A stretch of DNA of 64,000 bases from Phlebotomus papatasi (Eukaryota; Arthropoda; Insecta; Diptera; Psychodidae): NCBI RefSeq assembly GCF_024763615.1, contig NC_077224.1, positions 43,658,712-43,722,711 on the forward strand, in the 5' to 3' direction. Every line of letters starts with the position of its first letter. The first letter of the stretch is position 1. The position numbers were made by a program, and so were the translations under genes. This document shows positions 23,666-33,515 of the stretch, piece by piece. The notes beneath the pieces were generated by a model, which worked only from the letters and a program-made list of their open reading frames with translations, was not told where the DNA came from and did not search any database.

Positions 23666-26063
23666 TGATATACTTAATATTCCGATTCCAATAGTATTGC
23701 AATACATCAAAATCAATATTTTCATGCAGGGCTAGGACTTGCACATTGTATTTCTTGCAAGAAAATGCGTGAAAATGGGAATCGTATACACAGCTCAATT
23801 TTTTGGTTACAATATATACTTCATTATTATTAAATAGGAAGTTTTGTACTTCATAGTACTTGTTCTGTAGGTGAATCACATTTCCAGTTGAAATACTTAT
23901 ATTCTTAAAACTAATCTCACTGAATAAAGAATTTTCTATATTTTGATCAAAGTTTGAAAATCGGCAAAGAAAAGGTCCAAAATATTCGTTTTGCAGCTGA
24001 GCGTAATTTAAAGTTTTAATTAAGTTTTTACCTTCTATTCTTTTAGAGTTGACCCATTGTTCTGGATGCAAGAAAATATCAGCTATTTTTAATAATGCTT
24101 TTCTACTTAATGACAAAGTAATGTTTTTACGTGAGGTGATATTTCTGGCATAATTTTTAAACTCTTGATGCTTAGCTTCAAATCTAAAACACCAAATTTG
24201 TCTTAGTGGTCCACTATGTCTAATTATTGTAGCATAATGAACCAAAAAGTGAAATTTAGGTTTCAGATCCTCGTTAAAAAACGTTTGATACTGCACGTTG
24301 TGGATTTGAATAAGCTTTTGTAAGATACTAAGATCTGTCTCAGTTAAAGAATATTTCATAACAAGGTCAAAAATTTTTTGCAAAGTAAGAAGAAACTGCC
24401 ATATTTTATTGCCTTTTGGGATTAAATCCCCAATAAGAAATGTGATGGTCTTTAAAAATGTAATCATTTCCGCTGCCGACATTTTTAGTTTTCTTTTCTT
24501 CAAATGATCTCTTATTATGTTAGTTGTTGGGGGACTATCACATTTCGCATACTTAAATATTCGTTTTCGAACGTTAAGTGTCTCCAAACTAAAAAATTTG
24601 TCAACAAATATAAACCTTTCTAAAATTTTAGTAATATCATAGTGGACAACGCCTTCAAGTAAGTCATGCATAATGTCTGCATACTGATTTTGGGTCACAT
24701 GAAAATCTAATATTTTATTGAAAATACTATTTTCTACAATGCCAGTTACCATTTTATTATTAATTGCTACATCTTGTTCATAATTCGATTTATTTCTGAG
24801 AAAAGCATCGTACTCGTTTGCATCCTTTTCCGTATCATTCTTTGAACGTTTGCATATACGGCAAAAACAGTTACTTCTGAATGGAACAAATCCCAAAATC
24901 TTATTCAGTTCAAGATTGTCTCCAACAACCAATGCTAACGAAAAATAAATTGTAAAAGATTTTCCATTTACGCAGACGTTAACACCCTCTACTGACAATG
25001 AATTTAAGACTTCAACTAAAGGTTGAAAACAATTTTCATTTGAATTGGTCTTCGTTATAATTTCTCTTATAAACATTATCGGAAAAATGTACTGCAATTT
25101 GGAATTTAGATGGTCTGGGAGATTAGTTAATTTTATATAAACTGCTTTAATAGCATGTTTAGTCTTGTGAGGTCCCAAGGGGTTGTTAATTTCGACGCCA
25201 TCAGCGTACAAAAGGTACGGAAAAAAAATTTTATCACAAAATTCTTTACGTTTCTGATCATACAATAGCCCATTAGCAAAATTTTTGTAATCTGATCGCT
25301 GTTGAACATCGCATGTATGTTTATATATATCGTTAAAAACACTGGGCATTTCAAAAAACTTTTTTAAAATGAATTTAATTGGCAAAATATGTGCAACTTC
25401 CCCTGTTGCATCATTCACTAAGTATTCATGGGGTTCTTCGTAAAGACCTAGATTGGTCAAATGGGTAATGTACTCATATTCGCTTTCCTGATTCTTGAAA
25501 GGCTTATGTAACATATTCACGATTGTTTTAAAATCTTGTATTTTGCTATCTTCAATATCTTCTGCGAATATCTCTGTTAATGTTTTTGAAAAAAAATTTG
25601 TGACTTCAGTTATACTATTTTTTATAAATTGAACGTCTTCTCGGGTGAAATTATCTTTCGAATGGCACTTTGAGATGATTTCAGTCATTTTAATTTGAAA
25701 TTCTTCTTGCATTCCTGAATGAATTATTTTAACAGTATTTAAATGACTTACATCTTCATTAGAGTAACATTCAGAAAATACTTGATGTTTTTCTATGCTG
25801 CTGCTTGAAATTGCCAAATGTTCAGTAGTTGGAGATTCAAGGGACTGTAGATTACTTCCTTCTCGGTGACCGTAAAGCCCAATTCTTTCAGTATCTTGCA
25901 AGTGAGCGTTTATATGTTTTTCAAAAGAGCGATGATTTTGAAATATTTGCGAACAGTCATCACAAATAAAGCACGACTGGTTATGAAAGTTTCGTAGATG
26001 ATTTACATACAGTTTTGCGTTTGTAAAGCTGGGGCTTTCTGGAGGACATTTTGCGCAGTCCAT
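23661..26063 (-). CDS. CACTA-like transposase with N-terminal C2H2 zinc fingers (800 aa)
   Basis: This is a single open frame of 800 residues with no introns. Two zinc fingers sit at the N-terminus: C3, C6, H22, H27, then C34, C37, H50, H54. Next comes a variable linker to about residue 200, then motifs I recognise from uncharacterised animal CACTA-like proteins: YADGVEINNPLG at 286-297 with candidate catalytic D288; GDNLELN at 381-387 with candidate D382; a cysteine knuckle C399, C401, C404; HDLLEGV at 466-472, possible source of the acidic third residue; and GPLRQIWCFRFEAKH at 618-632, which resembles the DUF4218-type block of plant CACTA transposases. A C-terminal domain follows, about 720-790. 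The expected role is to bind the element ends and catalyse cut-and-paste transposition in the nucleus. The start ATG lies six bases after the stop of the upstream gene. Catalytic assignments are inference; the intact frame and motifs are visible directly. Confidence 0.85.
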   Translation of the reverse strand: MDCAKCPPESPSFTNAKLYVNHLRNFHNQSCFICDDCSQIFQNHRSFEKHINAHLQDTERIGLYGHREGSNLQSLESPTTEHLAISSSSIEKHQVFSECYSNEDVSHLNTVKIIHSGMQEEFQIKMTEIISKCHSKDNFTREDVQFIKNSITEVTNFFSKTLTEIFAEDIEDSKIQDFKTIVNMLHKPFKNQESEYEYITHLTNLGLYEEPHEYLVNDATGEVAHILPIKFILKKFFEMPSVFNDIYKHTCDVQQRSDYKNFANGLLYDQKRKEFCDKIFFPYLLYADGVEINNPLGPHKTKHAIKAVYIKLTNLPDHLNSKLQYIFPIMFIREIITKTNSNENCFQPLVEVLNSLSVEGVNVCVNGKSFTIYFSLALVVGDNLELNKILGFVPFRSNCFCRICKRSKNDTEKDANEYDAFLRNKSNYEQDVAINNKMVTGIVENSIFNKILDFHVTQNQYADIMHDLLEGVVHYDITKILERFIFVDKFFSLETLNVRKRIFKYAKCDSPPTTNIIRDHLKKRKLKMSAAEMITFLKTITFLIGDLIPKGNKIWQFLLTLQKIFDLVMKYSLTETDLSILQKLIQIHNVQYQTFFNEDLKPKFHFLVHYATIIRHSGPLRQIWCFRFEAKHQEFKNYARNITSRKNITLSLSRKALLKIADIFLHPEQWVNSKRIEGKNLIKTLNYAQLQNEYFGPFLCRFSNFDQNIENSLFSEISFKNISISTGNVIHLQNKYYEVQNFLFNNNEVYIVTKKLSCVYDSHFHAFSCKKYNVQVLALHENIDFDVLQYYWNRNIKYIK

Positions 26064-26069
26064 TTTGAA

Positions 26070-28403
26070 TTATTGTAAGTTATTGCAGAAATTAAAGAGG
26101 TCGATACATTGGCCGATGTAGAGCTTGTCAGTATCCGTGGTCACTTCATAAAAATATTTTTGGATGAAAAACCACACTGAGCCAGATTCAATGGGATAAC
26201 GCGCAAAATGAAAAAGATAGTATCCCTTGAAGCATATATCCACTGCATGCTGCACTGTAAACGTCTTGTACACTATATTTTCGGTGATGTAAACAAGGTA
26301 TCCCCCATTTTTGATGTATACGATTACTGGATGAAATCCTCTCTTGCTTTTCTCAAGCTTATTCTTGAATTCATTTATGTGTGAATCAACATCTTCTGGT
26401 CTTACAGTTTCAATTATCATTGAAGATTGCGCATCTGCAATTGTTGGCTTCACGAGTTTAACTTTGGTTCCTTTTTTTTGTTGTGGCATACGAATGTGAC
26501 CTCGTGGTTTTAGAACAGCGTGAAGTAGAAGCAACAGAGCTCTCTCTCGATCATCTAAAAAAAAACAAAATTAGAAAAATAATAAGTTGTACTTTTCAAC
26601 TGTTAAGATTCTTTAAAACCTGATACACAAATAACTAAACTTTAAATAAATTATACAATATTTACCATCATCGGTTTCGCCAAGTGCATCATCAAATTTT
26701 GATTTGCAGAATCGATCCTTCACGTGCTCTTCAAAGAACAATACAACTTTGTCGAAAAATGGTTTCCACTTTACTTGAATGCTTTTAGCAGTCGACGCAA
26801 TAAATTTAAAATCTTCGTCGATCTAAAACAAAGTGTAGACATATTAATTTACAGAAATTATATAATGTTATAAAAAAGAATTACCAGCTTGTACCCGTTT
26901 TGATGTCCAAGTATTGGCCATTCAAGAAGGATATCTCTGTTATCAGATATTGCTTCAATTCGCATCTGTCTTGTATTGTTCCAATGACGAAAATCATTTG
27001 CCGAAATGTCTGAAGAGTCAGGGTTTTCAACTGAATCTTCGTTTATGGGCTCATCAGTTACATCATCTTGTGACAAAGTTACTTCATCTGCCACATTTAG
27101 GGATTGCTGATCCCTGATATTTTCATTTTCTTTTCCTTTGTCAACTTTTGCCTTCTTCCTCTTATTGTTATGATAACGGGAGTACAGCAACCCGCTGTAC
27201 GACTTCTTGTCCTTAGATTTGGGTAAAAAGTAGATTTCCTAAAATAAATTGAATAGCAAATTTAACGAATGTCTCTATAATCTATAATTTACTATAATAC
27301 AAAACAGGATAACAAAACGCACCATTTTTTAAATATTCGAATTCATGATTGAAAGCCTGTATACCTCAAAAGAAGCATAATTTATTCATTACTATTAAAT
27401 TATTTTAGAATATTCTTAAGGAAAAGTCGTGTTCATGAACACCTGAATTTCTCCAAAAAAAAAAAAGAAAAAATCCAATGCAAGTTTTTTATGCTTTTGA
27501 TTTTTCGGTATCACAACTGATTTGAACTGATCAGTCACTTACACAAAAGATCGCCTCGAATAATTTAGAAGAAATGCAATTGAATTCAAACATTTAGGTG
27601 TGATTGCTTCTAATGACGCCTATTTTTCATTGGATTTAAGTAACGAAATAAAAATTGAAAAATTTGAATTATAAGAAGAAAATAGGTGAAATTGTTAAGA
27701 ATTTCACCAAATGTCAGGCATAATATTAGCGTACCTTTTTCTCGTGTGGGAAGACTTTTTCGATATCTTCAGAAATTTGCTCCATTAGCTTGCAAGACAG
27801 ATTTATCTTGCCTTCTTCGGCGTGATCCACAATAATCTCAATAAGTGCATATCGATGCCTTTTTTCAAAATGTTGCAAGTTCTTTGAAGTTTCAATCAAT
27901 TTCTTTCCCTGAGGGGTATTTAAAACCTCTGAGAAGTCAAAAAATTCCCACTGTCGTCTCTTCAAGATTCCTGGATTATGCTCGGTAAGACTCAAACCAG
28001 TTGATGCTGGATTAGATTCTTCCATCCATCGTTGCCACCGAATCCGGAACGAAACTTTTATGGCACCGGGAGGTAAAATCTCGTTGATGTCCTGCAGGGT
28101 CAAATGACTGAGCAACGAAAAAGTCACCCCCGTCGCTGGAAAAACAACAAATTATAAATTAGTTAGACAAAAAATGTGTGTATATGGTCCAATAAGCTAT
28201 ACAACGGTAAAGTGATGTTCCCGGACAGATAATACGGAAGAATTTTCCGTACAGCAATGGAATATGGTGAAGTGGGGTTATGTACTCCTAATTTCCCATT
28301 TTTATCAATTCCACTTACCATGCAAATACTGGTATGCTTCCGAGACTCCCTGATCCTCGCACCAATCCTTTAAGAGATCACTTTCACTATTTTCCCTGTC
28401 CAT
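26070..28403 (-). CDS. Spliced transposon accessory protein with SAM-like domain (5 exons, 493 aa)
   Basis: I assembled five exons: 28403-28319, 28135-27735, 27238-26885, 26822-26666 and 26554-26070. Every intron is GT-AG, and the joined length is 1482 bases (493 codons plus stop). Exon 1 starts at ATG and ends in CATG before GTAAGT; the join to exon 2 restores a compact helical domain, about residues 9-57, that looks like a SAM-like protein-interaction fold (LLKDWCEDQG, then LTLQDINEILPPG). Exon 3 gives a basic stretch (NNKRKKAKVDKGK, near 186-198) suggesting nuclear entry, followed by an acidic linker. The C-terminal 100 residues hold a block (YLVYITENIVYKTF, then YPIESGSVWFFIQKYFY) that I associate with proteins encoded beside this transposase type. 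The function is unknown; by analogy with two-gene CACTA elements it could be a DNA-binding or complex-assembly partner. Exon borders are prediction only. Confidence 0.75.
27596..27621. repeat. Short palindrome, AGGTGTGATT type, in an intron
   Basis: AGGTGTGATT/TAATGACGCCT around GCTTC. A related dyad is at 44446-44471. Confidence 0.45.
27684..27708. repeat. Short palindrome, AGGTGAAATT type, in an intron
   Basis: AGGTGAAATT/AATTTCACC around GTTAAG, inside the second intron of the transposon accessory gene; a near copy of 35998-36023 in the opposite orientation. Confidence 0.5.
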
Positions 28404-28648
28404 TAATCACTTTTTTTCTTTTTTTTCGGAGAAGCTGTAACTACACGTCCACACGTTTTGGATTACGCAATAAACTAAATGACATTTGTATATATCAGTG
28501 CTGCCACCTATCGATTATCACCCAATCAACAAAAACTCTTGTTAAAAGTTTGTTGATTGGATGTCATTTTAAAAAATACATCCACTTATGTTATTTGGTT
28601 GCAAAAGTTTGCTGTATGTTTGCTAAATTGACAAAAAAACAAACTAAA

Positions 28649-28751
28649 AATCTCCATTTAGCAAGATTTTTTGTTATTTTTGATTTTACATCCAAAATTG
28701 AACTCCATTTGGCAAACTCTTACAAATTTTTACGAACTTTTTTTTTCAGAG
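28649..28751. repeat. Transposon right end with subterminal repeats
   Basis: Read from the outside in on the minus strand, the end shows CTCTGAAAAAAA, then TTTGCCAAATGGAG (28701-28716) and TTGCTAAATGGAGA (28649-28665). These match the left-end words in sequence and inverted orientation. Confidence 0.65.
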
Positions 28752-29069
28752 TAGTAAAGTTATGGATAATGACGCATGTAGCTTAATTACGTATGTTATC
28801 AGTACATCAATAACAAAGAAAAAAGGAATTTAAAAGGGTTCTAGCAGATCGTTCTGCAAAACCCGACAAGTAGAAGAACTGATTAAATCGCTCGTTAACT
28901 TAATTAAAGAGAAAATGCAAATAGTTTAAAAATACTTGAAAATAAAACATGAATGTAATTTTACCTCATGTGAATTTATTTTTAAAAATACTCTTTTAAA
29001 ATTAGAAAAAAAATAATTAAATAAAGTATTTCAAAACATTCGTAAGAGTTCTCCTTTTTTCTCAGTTTC
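28752..29069. other. No gene seen
   Basis: AT-rich flank of the two-gene transposon. Confidence 0.5.
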
Positions 29070-29327
29070 TTCGGATTTAAGCTCAAGAAGGTCGGCTTAG
29101 AAAAATGCTTAAATGTTGATTAAAGGGTTATGTGTGTAAAAAAGACAAAAAAAAACAGCATATTTCCCTCTATTGTTTTTCAACAAAATAAAAAATAATT
29201 TGCTTAAAGATTTTAGGCATATGAAAGTTCAAAAGTTTTAGGCCATATTTTTTTTAAATTTTCATTTAAAAATTTTACAAATTCAACCTTTAGGACTAGA
29301 TTTTCGGAGACATTTTTAACCTTTTAA

Positions 29328-29841
29328 CCCTTTACGGACGATTGGAACACCGGTGTCCCATAAAGAAAATAATTTTTCCTGACTACCTAAAATTATTTCT
29401 TTCCTTATATTTGTACATAATTGCAAAGTAGAAGGTTGAAGGAATCTAGGATATTTTTGGAAGTCTCCAGCTATTTGCTATGTAGTAAATTTTTTGGCTA
29501 AAAAATGACGATTTTTTAAATTCTCATAATGAAAATTAATTTTAAATATTTTTTATACTTCCAATTTTTTTTAAGCAAAACCGTCTTGCGAAAAGAAACT
29601 ACAATACTCAAACATAATATTTTTTATTAGATTGAAAATTATGATTCATTAGTATTGTCAGAAAAATTACTTAAATTTTTAGGCTATTTTTGTCCCTATC
29701 GTTCATAGAGACAAAAATACACCAAATCAGACACTGTTGGCTTTTCGAAGGCCAGATATAAGACCCTTTACTAGTTTTGTATATTGGTTTCATTTTTATT
29801 ACTGATTTTCGGTCCGCGAAAACTGTCTCGTCGTTAAAGGG
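29328..29841. mobile_element. TTAA-flanked piggyBac-like MITE
   Basis: TTAA occupies 29324-29327 and 29842-29845. The ends CCCTTTACGGACGA and, reversed, CCCTTTAACGACGA are inverted. TTAA duplication with CCCTTT ends is typical of the piggyBac superfamily. It is 514 bases and non-coding. Confidence 0.68.
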
Positions 29842-29845
29842 TTAA

Positions 29846-29963
29846 GGACGTGTGGAAACCGGTGTCCCAAACTCAAAAGGATTTTTTTTACTATAGAAAG
29901 TTATTTTGTCCTCTAAATAGTCCGAAAAAAATGGTTTTTGGGACACCAGTGACCCATTAGTCC
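29846..29963. mobile_element. Short piggyBac-like MITE remnant
   Basis: It lies between TTAA at 29842-29845 and 29964-29967. GGACGTG, CCGGTGTCCCA at the left is mirrored by GGGACACCAGTGACCC, AGTCC at the right. Shares the ACCGGTGWCCCA word with 44085-44212. Confidence 0.55.
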
Positions 29964-30563
29964 TTAAAGATTTCTCGGAGTAAGTTCATTTGAAATCCAA
30001 AAACCAAAAGGATTTAAAAAAAACTGAATTTTTCAGAGAATTTTATACAAAAAATTGATGTTTTTACATCACGTTTCGTCTTGTAAAATAAGTTGTAATC
30101 AAGTAAGAGTAATATCATGCGTTTGAAGCCAGATCAAGTCATCAGATAAAGAGAAATATTTGGTTTTTGGATTTCCGATAAACCCATTCTGAAAAATCTT
30201 GTGTACCGAAAAGTAAGTTTTTTTATTTAAAAAAAAAAACAAGATTTCCATAAATTATGCCTCCATAGTTAAATTTTTAAAATTTTTAGATAAAAATTTT
30301 AGAAAATTGAAAACTGACTTAATTACTTAATGTTAAGGTCCAGACGGGTTCCGAACGGTTTCCAACTAGGAAACTGGGTATTTTCACTCTGTTTGGAATC
30401 CATTTCCACTGACATTTCGCGAAGGGACATTAATGCCTTCGATTTTGTTGATTTTTGAAACAGAAAAAATACATCTAGTTTTTGATTTGGGAATTCCAAA
30501 TGCATTTATACTCAGTGGTTTTTCAAGATTTTCGGTCCTAGTACTAAGAGAAAGCCTTATAAA

Positions 30564-31157
30564 TACACAGAAAAATTATTTCGTAAAATTATTCGTAAAT
30601 GTTTGTAGTTTTTCACAAACGTTGTTCGAAATAAAATTACTTGACGGGAATTTTTTACATTTATTCAAGCATTTGATCATAAACACACAGAAAATGTTCG
30701 CAAAATTTTGTTGTTTTCTGTTAATTTTTTTTTCAGACAAACAAAAATGTACGAATATACGTTTGTAAAGAAACAAAAAATGCTCGTGAAGTGATTGTGT
30801 AAAGAACAAGGTTTGTGAAAATGTACATAATTTTACGATTTTTTTGTGGGTTATAGGGGAAAGTGCCCATGCTTTGAACGGTCCCAAGCTTTATAATGAC
30901 TAATTTTTTCCTATGTTTCTGAAGAAATGCGACTCTGCAATATATTTTAAAAACAAGACATTTTCCCCTAGTTTTTAAAATATAGAAGAGATGAGCCACA
31001 TTTATTGAAAAACATACGAAAAATTTAGTAATTGTAAAACTTGGGACCGTGTAAAGCATGGGCACTTTCCCCTAAGCTTTACGAGCATTTCGCAGGTCTT
31101 CAGTGGGAATTCACAAACATTTACGAACAATTTTATGAAATACTTTTTTTCTGTATA
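30564..31157. mobile_element. TACACAGAAAAA element with GTTCGTAAATGTTTGT words
   Basis: The left end TACACAGAAAAATTATTTCG and the right end, reversed, TATACAGAAAAAAAGTATTT lead into CGTAAATGTTTGTG on both sides. Shares GAAAAAATGCTCGTKAAGTGAT and GTGGGTTATA with 39411-39730. A second MITE is nested at 30854-31074. Confidence 0.6.
30854..31074. mobile_element. 221-bp TAGGGGAAAGTGCCC foldback MITE (copy 2), nested
   Basis: TAGGGGAAAGTGCCCATGCT at the left and GCATGGGCACTTTCCCCTA at the right; same length as 14611-14831. The interrupted GTGGGTTATA word of the host element is continuous in 39650-39659. Confidence 0.7.
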
Positions 31158-31193
31158 CTTAAAGTTGAGTTTTGAGAGTTTCAAAGATTTATA

Positions 31194-31686
31194 CACTCAG
31201 AAAAATAATCTAGCAAAACTTAGTCGAATCGATATTGAATTAAGTCTTTTTCGTTGTAATTTTCGATTAACTATATTTTTGAATTGATTTTATTTCTATT
31301 TAAGTGTAATATTCGGAAGAGTTGTTTTAACTGTTTTTACTAAAATTTACAGAACAAAAGAGTGTAAATAACTCTTTTTAAGGCTGAAAATAACTCGTTT
31401 TAAGAGTTATTATTAGGAACTTTACCACACAAGAATCTTCTTGACTGAAGTATATTCTTAAAACGAAAACACTTAAGCGTATACTTCAGTCGAGATGAAA
31501 TTTTGCATCGCAAAAGAGTAATAATTACATCGATATCCGACGAATTAATTCAACTAGCACGAAAAGTTGTTTCAACTCTATTTACTAAAATTTACAACGA
31601 AAAAGAGTAATAATTACATCGATATTCATAGAGTTAATTCAACTCTGCCATAGAGTTGTTTTAACTTTTTAGGTTTTTTCTTAGTG
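31194..31686. mobile_element. CACTCAGAAAAA element with TA duplication
   Basis: The ends CACTCAGAAAAA and, reversed, CACTAAGAAAAAA are flanked by TA (31192-31193 and 31687-31688). The right part carries a tandem unit of about 95 bases around AAGAGTAATAATTACATCGA. Non-coding, 493 bases. Confidence 0.65.
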
Positions 31687-31688
31687 TA

Positions 31689-32912
31689 GAAAAATTCTAT
31701 ACTTTGGTTAATTCTTCTTCTAATGCGAGTGTATTTAATCTTCCGTTCTTATAAATTCTTGGCTCATATACAATCCTGGTGAACTCCTCCAAAACAGTTG
31801 TGAGGGTTGAGGAATCGAGGCGGGGGCTCTAAGGGGTTCAAGTATGTGAGAAATGGAGGGTTTACTGTATTTGCGCGTCACTCCAATGCACTCCATCACT
31901 GCACTTCCGCGACTGTTGTCCCAAGAGTCATGCACTAAGCGAGGTCGGATGCATTTGCCAGCATTGGATGTCGCTCATCTGGAAGGATTCCTCATCATCG
32001 TCGCTCCAATACCTTCCACTGCGTCTGCTGGTTGGTTGGTTGGTTGCCAGATATGCGTGCGGATTGCGGAGTGCATTCCCCCGTGTATACGCACAAATAT
32101 GCACTTTTGCATCAGGGTGGAGACCCAAGAGAACAAAAGGGTGGGTACCACCCAACACTGAAAGGAATTATGTTCTGCATGCTGTATTGGCATTCCTTCA
32201 TCTCCTTCGGCGTGTGGTGAATGCTGGATTTAACATGGTACGTCAACGAAAAAAGGGTTCAAATATCAAAAGCATCGCTTCTAAGCCATTGATGGCATTG
32301 CATCCCTTATATTTTTGCGCCATTTTGCCATTTCACTTTCATTTATACTCGCCTTCCCTCCCTGTGCAGGTTTTTTTTTTGCAGAATACAAAAACAACCA
32401 TCTTGTGATATTCAATACCTCTTGTCCTCTCGGTACTTCACATTCTTTTTTGTACTGCCTCTTTTTCTCATGTTCATCGAGCTTGTCTTTTGTTCAACTG
32501 AGAGGTTCTGGGATTTCTATAGAGCTAAAAGAACACCATCAAGTTTAAATCTCTAATCAGTGTAGAGCTTCCCATGGAAAAGGGCGTAGTAATTAAGGAA
32601 GAACTAACCGCACGAAACGTGACATTTTACGTTGGCTCAAGGAATAAAATTCAGCAGAAAGTTTAATATAAGTTTTGCAACTTATTTTGTATTATATTTC
32701 ATTTGTGTTCGTATAAAATTCAATTATGGGGGTCACCGAAAGCCTGAAGTTAATATCTCTAACTGTGTAGCCTATATAGCAGTTTCAGATAGTCAGAAAC
32801 ACGTGTGAACTTCGTGTTATTCTATTAGATGTATCAGACCAAAATTCACATAATATTCACTGTTTGAAGAGAAAATGGAAATATTCACGATATTTACGTG
32901 AGCAGGATAAAC
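31689..32912. other. Unique, GC-richer region; no supported gene
   Basis: 31730-32540 is the most GC-rich unique stretch here. Six frames of 60-146 residues overlap on both strands, none with a recognisable domain, so none is called. It contains a TGGTTGGTTGGT microsatellite. Confidence 0.4.
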
Positions 32913-33515
32913 TAGGGAAACTTTGAACATGGGGTAGCACCGAACACTGATATTCATTTCTAAACTACTTGGACTGTTATGCTGGTTTCAGACTGGAGAT
33001 TTATACGGGATTCAGACCTAAGGCTTAACTATATAGCTTTACTTTTCTAATATCTTATCAGTCAAGATTTTTTGGAAAATTTTGACTCAGGATTGGATTA
33101 TTAATGGAAAATAACCTATTACATTTTAAAAAATCAATAAAATCGGTTGCTGTTTAAGGTTTTGAGACCCTCGGGAACTGGGCTAAACCTCTAGCCTGAA
33201 GACGGTCTTAGCCAAGTCCCCGAAGGTCTCAAAAATTCAAATAACATGCAAATTTATTGATTTTTCAAAATCTAATTGATCTTTTGCCCTTAACATTTAA
33301 TCCTAAACAAGAATTCCCTAGAAAATCAGGCCTAAAAGGAATATGGGGAGTTATACCAGATAGCTAAGTCTTAGGTCTGAAGCCCGTATTAGGATCATTT
33401 CTTTACTATGGACTAGAATTTCTATAGTATCTATGAATTCATACAGATCTCGTCTTCTGAAGTCTGATATCTAATTCAAAAATCGCAGTGTCCGGTACTA
33501 CCCCGTGTTCGGTAG
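32913..33515. repeat. TAGGGGAAACTGGGGC-type MITE, split by nested units
   Basis: The left part ends near 33002 and the right part resumes near 33393. GGGGTAGCACCGAACACTG and ACTACCCCGTGTTCGGTA are inverted, as in 53837-54035 and 59779-59976. The last bases of the right end are lost. Confidence 0.55.
33003..33392. mobile_element. Inverted pair of TTCAGACCTAAG-family units
   Basis: One unit runs + from GGGATTCAGACCTAAGGC to about 33210; a second runs on the minus strand from ACGGGCTTCAGACCTAAG at 33392 back to about 33211. Each shares GGAACTGGGC or CCAAGTCCCCGAAGG and AATCCTAA words. Confidence 0.6.

Larger units (their letters stand above)
23293..28751 (-). mobile_element. Two-gene CACTA/EnSpm-like DNA transposon, apparently intact
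   Basis: The element is about 5.46 kb. Both ends read CTCTGAAAAAAA as an inverted repeat (23293-23304 and 28740-28751) and a TA dinucleotide flanks each end (23291-23292, 28752-28753). Inside the ends lie repeats of a motif like TTTGNCAAAWGGAG, two per side and in mirrored orientation, as expected for transposase-binding subterminal repeats. It encodes a spliced accessory protein and a single-exon transposase-like protein, both on the minus strand and both free of stops. CACTA elements normally start CACTA or CACTG and make 2-3 bp duplications. These ends are only similar to that, so the exact boundary could be off by one or two bases. The coding content makes the call strong; the superfamily name is an inference from protein motifs. 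Confidence 0.82.
29070..30310. repeat. Dispersed repeat R2, interrupted copy
   Basis: It shares ordered words with 39870-40510: AACAGCATATTTC or similar, TTTTCATTTAAAAATTT, TTCGGAGAC, GTCATCAGATAA and GAGAAATA. piggyBac-like MITEs interrupt it at 29328-29963. Confidence 0.45.

Noticed and set aside
31853..32408. Six overlapping frames up to 146 residues
   Set aside because: They occur on both strands in a GC-richer stretch where chance frames are long; none has a family motif.
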